Below, one piece after another: positions 31,763 to 34,018 of a stretch of 34,018 bases of DNA. Source of the stretch: Mucilaginibacter flavus (GTDB lineage Bacteria > Bacteroidota > Bacteroidia > Sphingobacteriales > Sphingobacteriaceae); assembly GCF_030409315.1 (NCBI RefSeq), contig NZ_JAUFPS010000083.1, positions 1 to 34,018 on the forward strand, read 5' to 3'. How positions within the stretch are numbered: position 1 is the first letter of the stretch; each line of letters opens with the position of its first letter. The notes under the pieces were generated by a model. It was not told the DNA's origin. It worked only from the letters and a program-made list of their open reading frames with translations, and did not search any database. The position numbers were made by a program, and so were the translations under genes.

Positions 31763-31883
31763 TAATAGGATTTTCAATTACAGCAGTTGAGCATAATGAT
31801 AACCAAGAGAACTTTTTCGGTGGGATGCTGAAATAAGTTCAGCACGACCTTTCATTGTCAAATCTTCAAATCCACAAATTCCC

Positions 31884-31920
31884 ATCATCTGCACATCTGA
31901 AATCTGCACACCTGCACATC
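31884..31920. repeat. GATGTGCAG-word repeat at the clpP stop
   Basis: A single arm ATCATCTGCACATCTGAAAT followed by CTGCACACCTGCACATC abuts the clpP stop codon (31920-31922). No clear opposing arm is seen within the upstream 140 bp. It belongs to the family at 1004-1128 and 22510-22747. Confidence 0.65.
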
Positions 31921-32603
31921 TAAGCCAACACTTCATCAATTATCCCAAAATCTTTCGCTTCATCGGCTATCATCCAGTAATCCCTGTCTGATACTTCGTA
32001 AACCTTTTCATAAGGTTGACCGCTGTGTTTGGCAATGATTTCATAAAGTTCCTGTTTTATTTTCAGCACCTGGCGCGATGCTATTTCAATATCAGATGCC
32101 ATGCCTTGCGCGCCACCTGATGGCTGATGCAACATCACCCTGGAATGCCTGAGTGCCGCACGCTTGCCTTTTGCGCCTCCGCATAACAACACCGCGCCCA
32201 TAGATAGGGCTATGCCTGTACAAATGGTAGCCACATCCGGACTAATGAAATGCATGGTATCGTAAATGCCCAAACCGGCGTAAACCGATCCTCCCGGTGA
32301 GTTGATATACATCTGGATATCCTTTTTAGGGTCTGTTGATTGCAAAAAAAGTAATTGGGCCTGGATAATGTTGGCTACGTTATCGTCAACAGCCTGTCCC
32401 ATGAAAATGATCCTGTCCATCATCAGGCGAGAAAATACATCCATCTGGGCTACGCGCATTTCACGTTCTTCGGTAATGTAGGGTGTCATGGCGGTCGGCA
32501 ACGCGCTTTGCTCTACACTGGAAATAAAGCTATCTACCCGCGAACCGGCAATAGCATGGTGCATGACCGCATATTTGCGGAATTCCTGTTTATCAATATT
32601 CAT
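31920..32603 (-). CDS. clpP: ATP-dependent Clp protease proteolytic subunit
   Basis: The 227-residue protein is ClpP: catalytic Ser134 in GIALSMGAVLL, catalytic His159 in VMLHQPSGG, and the third acid in the SDRDYW region (206-208). The oligomer and substrate-channel segments PGGSVYAGLGIYDTM and IIDEVL are also present. It forms the tetradecameric peptidase that works with ClpX or ClpA to degrade tagged and misfolded proteins in the cytoplasm. The N-terminal 30 residues are longer than in E. coli and could be a processed leader. No clpX or tig gene lies within the window. A sigma-factor gene pair lies upstream on the same strand with a 64-bp gap. Confidence 0.95.
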   Translation of the reverse strand: MNIDKQEFRKYAVMHHAIAGSRVDSFISSVEQSALPTAMTPYITEEREMRVAQMDVFSRLMMDRIIFMGQAVDDNVANIIQAQLLFLQSTDPKKDIQMYINSPGGSVYAGLGIYDTMHFISPDVATICTGIALSMGAVLLCGGAKGKRAALRHSRVMLHQPSGGAQGMASDIEIASRQVLKIKQELYEIIAKHSGQPYEKVYEVSDRDYWMIADEAKDFGIIDEVLA

Positions 32604-32667
32604 AAAAAAGTTTTAAGTTATATGTTTTGAGTTGTACGGTTTTGCCCGAGCGGGATTGTTAGTACCG

Positions 32668-32940
32668 TTACAACCTATTGAAAATTCTGGCTATTTTTTG
32701 TTTAAAGCTAAGGTGTTTTGTGGTATTGAATAGTTGTTGATGCGCGGCCTCAATCTCCTGTTTTAATTGTTTGCGCCCGTATTGCTGCACCAGGCTATAA
32801 ACCTGTTGCTGCGCGGTTAAGTTAACCTGCAAGTCATGATCAAGCAATAATTTTGCATCAAACAACAAAGCATCAGTTGGTTGTTGCTTTTTATGCAGAT
32901 GGGCTTCAATAGCTGCTATTCTATTTAAGGAAGTCCTCAT
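32668..32940 (-). CDS. Small helical protein overlapping a sigma-factor gene
   Basis: This 90-residue protein is helical, with about 90% polar/charged or Leu/Gln/His residues (LHKKQQPTDALLFDAKLLLD, VYSLVQQYGRKQLKQEIEAA). I recognise no domain and no membrane segment. Its start codon lies inside the sigma-factor gene, giving a 20-bp overlap and probably translational coupling. Genes directly after ECF sigma factors often encode anti-sigma or sigma-adaptor proteins; here the absence of a transmembrane segment would make it a cytoplasmic partner (inference). Confidence 0.65.
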   Translation of the reverse strand: MRTSLNRIAAIEAHLHKKQQPTDALLFDAKLLLDHDLQVNLTAQQQVYSLVQQYGRKQLKQEIEAAHQQLFNTTKHLSFKQKIARIFNRL

Positions 32941-33466
32941 ACGTTAATGCTTGTTGTTTAACCGTTTCCCTAACTTTTTCAATGCATTTATATTTCTGCA
33001 CGGTTGCAGATCGAACGCCCGAAAATCCAAACGTTTGCGCCACCTCGGTCATTGGCAGTTTATCGTAATAAAAAGAGCGCAATAAGTCCATGCAGCGTTT
33101 GCCAGCAGTAGCTAAAAAATGAAGTAGTTTATTTTCGTCGGGTACGGATGCAAGTTCGGTCGGGGTATTTGCCTCCAGGCTTTCATCTAAGAACGATGAC
33201 TGCGCGGCTTGTTTATACCGTTTAATCCACAGAAACCTGGCGGTACCATAAATGTAAGCGCTATCACTGTTATGGATAGATAAGCCGGTTTCGGCAGTTT
33301 TTTCGTAATAGCTGAGTAGGGCATCCTGGAAAACATCCTTAGCTTCATCAAAAGATCCACCACATCTGGCCACATATTTGGCTACCGCCGGGAACACCTT
33401 TTTATACAGCGCTATAAAAAGCTCCTGTCGCTGCCCGGCCTGTTCCTGTAATTTAACTGCATCCAT
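32921..33466 (-). CDS. ECF-like sigma-70 family RNA polymerase sigma factor
   Basis: The 181-residue protein has region 2 (about 20-85: LFIALYKKVFPAVAKYVARC, FDEAKDVFQDALLSYYEK for -10 recognition and core binding) and region 4 (about 120-170: LRSFYYDKLPMTEVAQTFGF then SATVQKYKCIEKVRETV, a helix-turn-helix for -35 recognition). Region 3 is absent, as in ECF sigma factors. It probably redirects RNA polymerase in the cytoplasm for envelope or stress responses. The 90-residue gene overlapping its end is the likely regulator. The DNA upstream (33467-34018) has no gene but a conspicuous inverted-repeat structure. Confidence 0.88.
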   Translation of the reverse strand: MDAVKLQEQAGQRQELFIALYKKVFPAVAKYVARCGGSFDEAKDVFQDALLSYYEKTAETGLSIHNSDSAYIYGTARFLWIKRYKQAAQSSFLDESLEANTPTELASVPDENKLLHFLATAGKRCMDLLRSFYYDKLPMTEVAQTFGFSGVRSATVQKYKCIEKVRETVKQQALTYEDFLK

Positions 33467-34018
33467 TGTTTACTGTTTATTACTATGTGCAAGTTATGGA
33501 ACATATATCACCTTTTTTGGAGAAAATATTTTTGGCGGGGGAGTAAAGCCGTTATTAGTTGGGCAATTAGGTATTAAAAACTGTTTTGCAGCTAAGAAGG
33601 TAGGGAATGAGCGATTCCTTCCTTGGGGAAGGGGTAATGTCATTAAGTTAAGGACTTTCTCCCCCATAGGGGGTAGAGCTTTGTAGAAAAAAATAGGAGA
33701 TAATGCTCCGTGCCGTAGGTACGGAACCTGTATAGCGTACCTACGGCACGCAAAAAATATCAATTTTCGTATGCTACAAAGCTTTTGCTCCGATGGAGCA
33801 ACCTATCAATCTCTTAACTTAATGACATTGGGGGAAGGGGAGGTAGGGGTTAATGATGTTGTTAATTGCAGTTTATTAATCGCTTGCAGAAACCCCTCCC
33901 TGCCTTTGCGCTCATTTCCGGCGCGCCCCTCCCAAGGGCTACTGTGTGTACACATCTTTTAGTTGAAGTTTTGAAACATTAACCATCCTTCATATACGTT
34001 ATAGAATTTAGCCAGGCC
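33467..34018. other. Gene-free region with nested inverted repeats
   Basis: No convincing protein-coding frame is present; two frames (33494-33763 minus, 33771-33962 plus) lie in repeat DNA and look accidental. The region contains the nested inverted repeat described at 33636-33829, a hairpin CCCCC-ata-GGGGG at 33661-33673 and TTGCTCC-gat-GGAGCAA at 33785-33801. The promoter of the sigma-factor gene must lie near 33470-33530. Nothing recognisable follows 33830 except a Pro/Ser-coding-like GC-rich stretch. Confidence 0.5.
33636..33829. repeat. Triple nested perfect inverted repeat
   Basis: The outer arms AATGTCATTAAGTTAAG (33636-33652) and CTTAACTTAATGACATT (33813-33829) match over 17 bp. Inside, AGCTTTGTAG (33677-33686) pairs with CTACAAAGCT (33774-33783) over 10 bp. 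The inner hairpin CGTGCCGTAGGTACG (33709-33723) pairs with CGTACCTACGGCACG (33736-33750) over 15 bp around a 12-base loop. All three are perfect and share a common centre region. Confidence 0.85.

Noticed and set aside
33494..33962. Two open frames on opposite strands (minus 33494-33763, plus 33771-33962)
   Set aside because: Both run through the nested inverted repeat and G/C-run words, with no domain, signal peptide or conserved-looking sequence. They are accidental frames in repeat DNA.

Overview
The window looks like chromosomal DNA of a Bacteroidota species, most probably a Sphingobacteriaceae member (Mucilaginibacter/Pedobacter-like). The grounds are the many proteins with signal peptides ending in AQ, promoters of the TAnnTTTG type (22789-22796, 10648-10655), the lack of Shine-Dalgarno sequences, a HU(CCDC81)-SPOR protein, an AI-2E permease, a DUF6496 protein and a GbsR regulator. 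There are no rRNA or tRNA genes, no CRISPR array, no transposase and no phage genes. The genus is inference.

Layout. 1-3445 (minus): two paralogous secreted esterases around an unknown gene, then a secreted class-II cyclic-nucleotide phosphodiesterase. 3533-4880 (minus): a 55-residue zinc-ribbon protein and an AI-2E permease. 5170-5346 (plus): a DUF6496 protein. 5412-10099 (minus): a secreted unknown protein, an M48 membrane peptidase, a Gfo/Idh/MocA oxidoreductase and an aldo/keto reductase. 10197-11151: an HxlR regulator diverging from a secreted lipocalin-like protein, with a palindromic operator candidate between them. 11339-21150 (minus): one long probable operon, TPR protein > outer-membrane barrel > HU-SPOR protein > ExbB > ExbD > TonB > FolC. 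21416-23759 (plus): a secreted DUF922-like protein, a GbsR regulator and a small membrane protein. 23835-25572 (minus): two receiver-only response regulators flanking two zinc-ribbon proteins. 25964-31742 (plus): GntP permease, secreted alpha/beta hydrolase, glycine-zipper protein, BamA/TamA-like barrel, Bcr/CflA-type exporter and an unknown gene. 31920-33466 (minus): ClpP, then an ECF-like sigma factor overlapping a small downstream gene. 33467-34018 has no gene but holds a nested inverted repeat.

How the genes work together. The strongest functional unit is the 8.3-kb TPR/barrel/HU-SPOR/ExbB/ExbD/TonB cluster. It combines a proton-driven inner-membrane motor, a periplasm-spanning TonB arm, a peptidoglycan-binding SPOR protein and a barrel that appears to lack a plug. 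I read it as a Tol-Pal-like or dedicated TonB envelope machine (inference).

Most interesting signals. (1) Three zinc-ribbon proteins align without gaps; one of them lies in what looks like an intergenic region. (2) Many intergenic gaps consist almost entirely of arrays of short words arranged as imperfect inverted repeats, often starting exactly at a stop codon; one such array lies in frame inside folC and another supplies the end of the aldo/keto reductase. (3) Two 33-nt perfect palindromes, each between convergent genes, differ only by compensated base-pair changes. (4) Three perfect inverted repeats are nested within 33636-33829.
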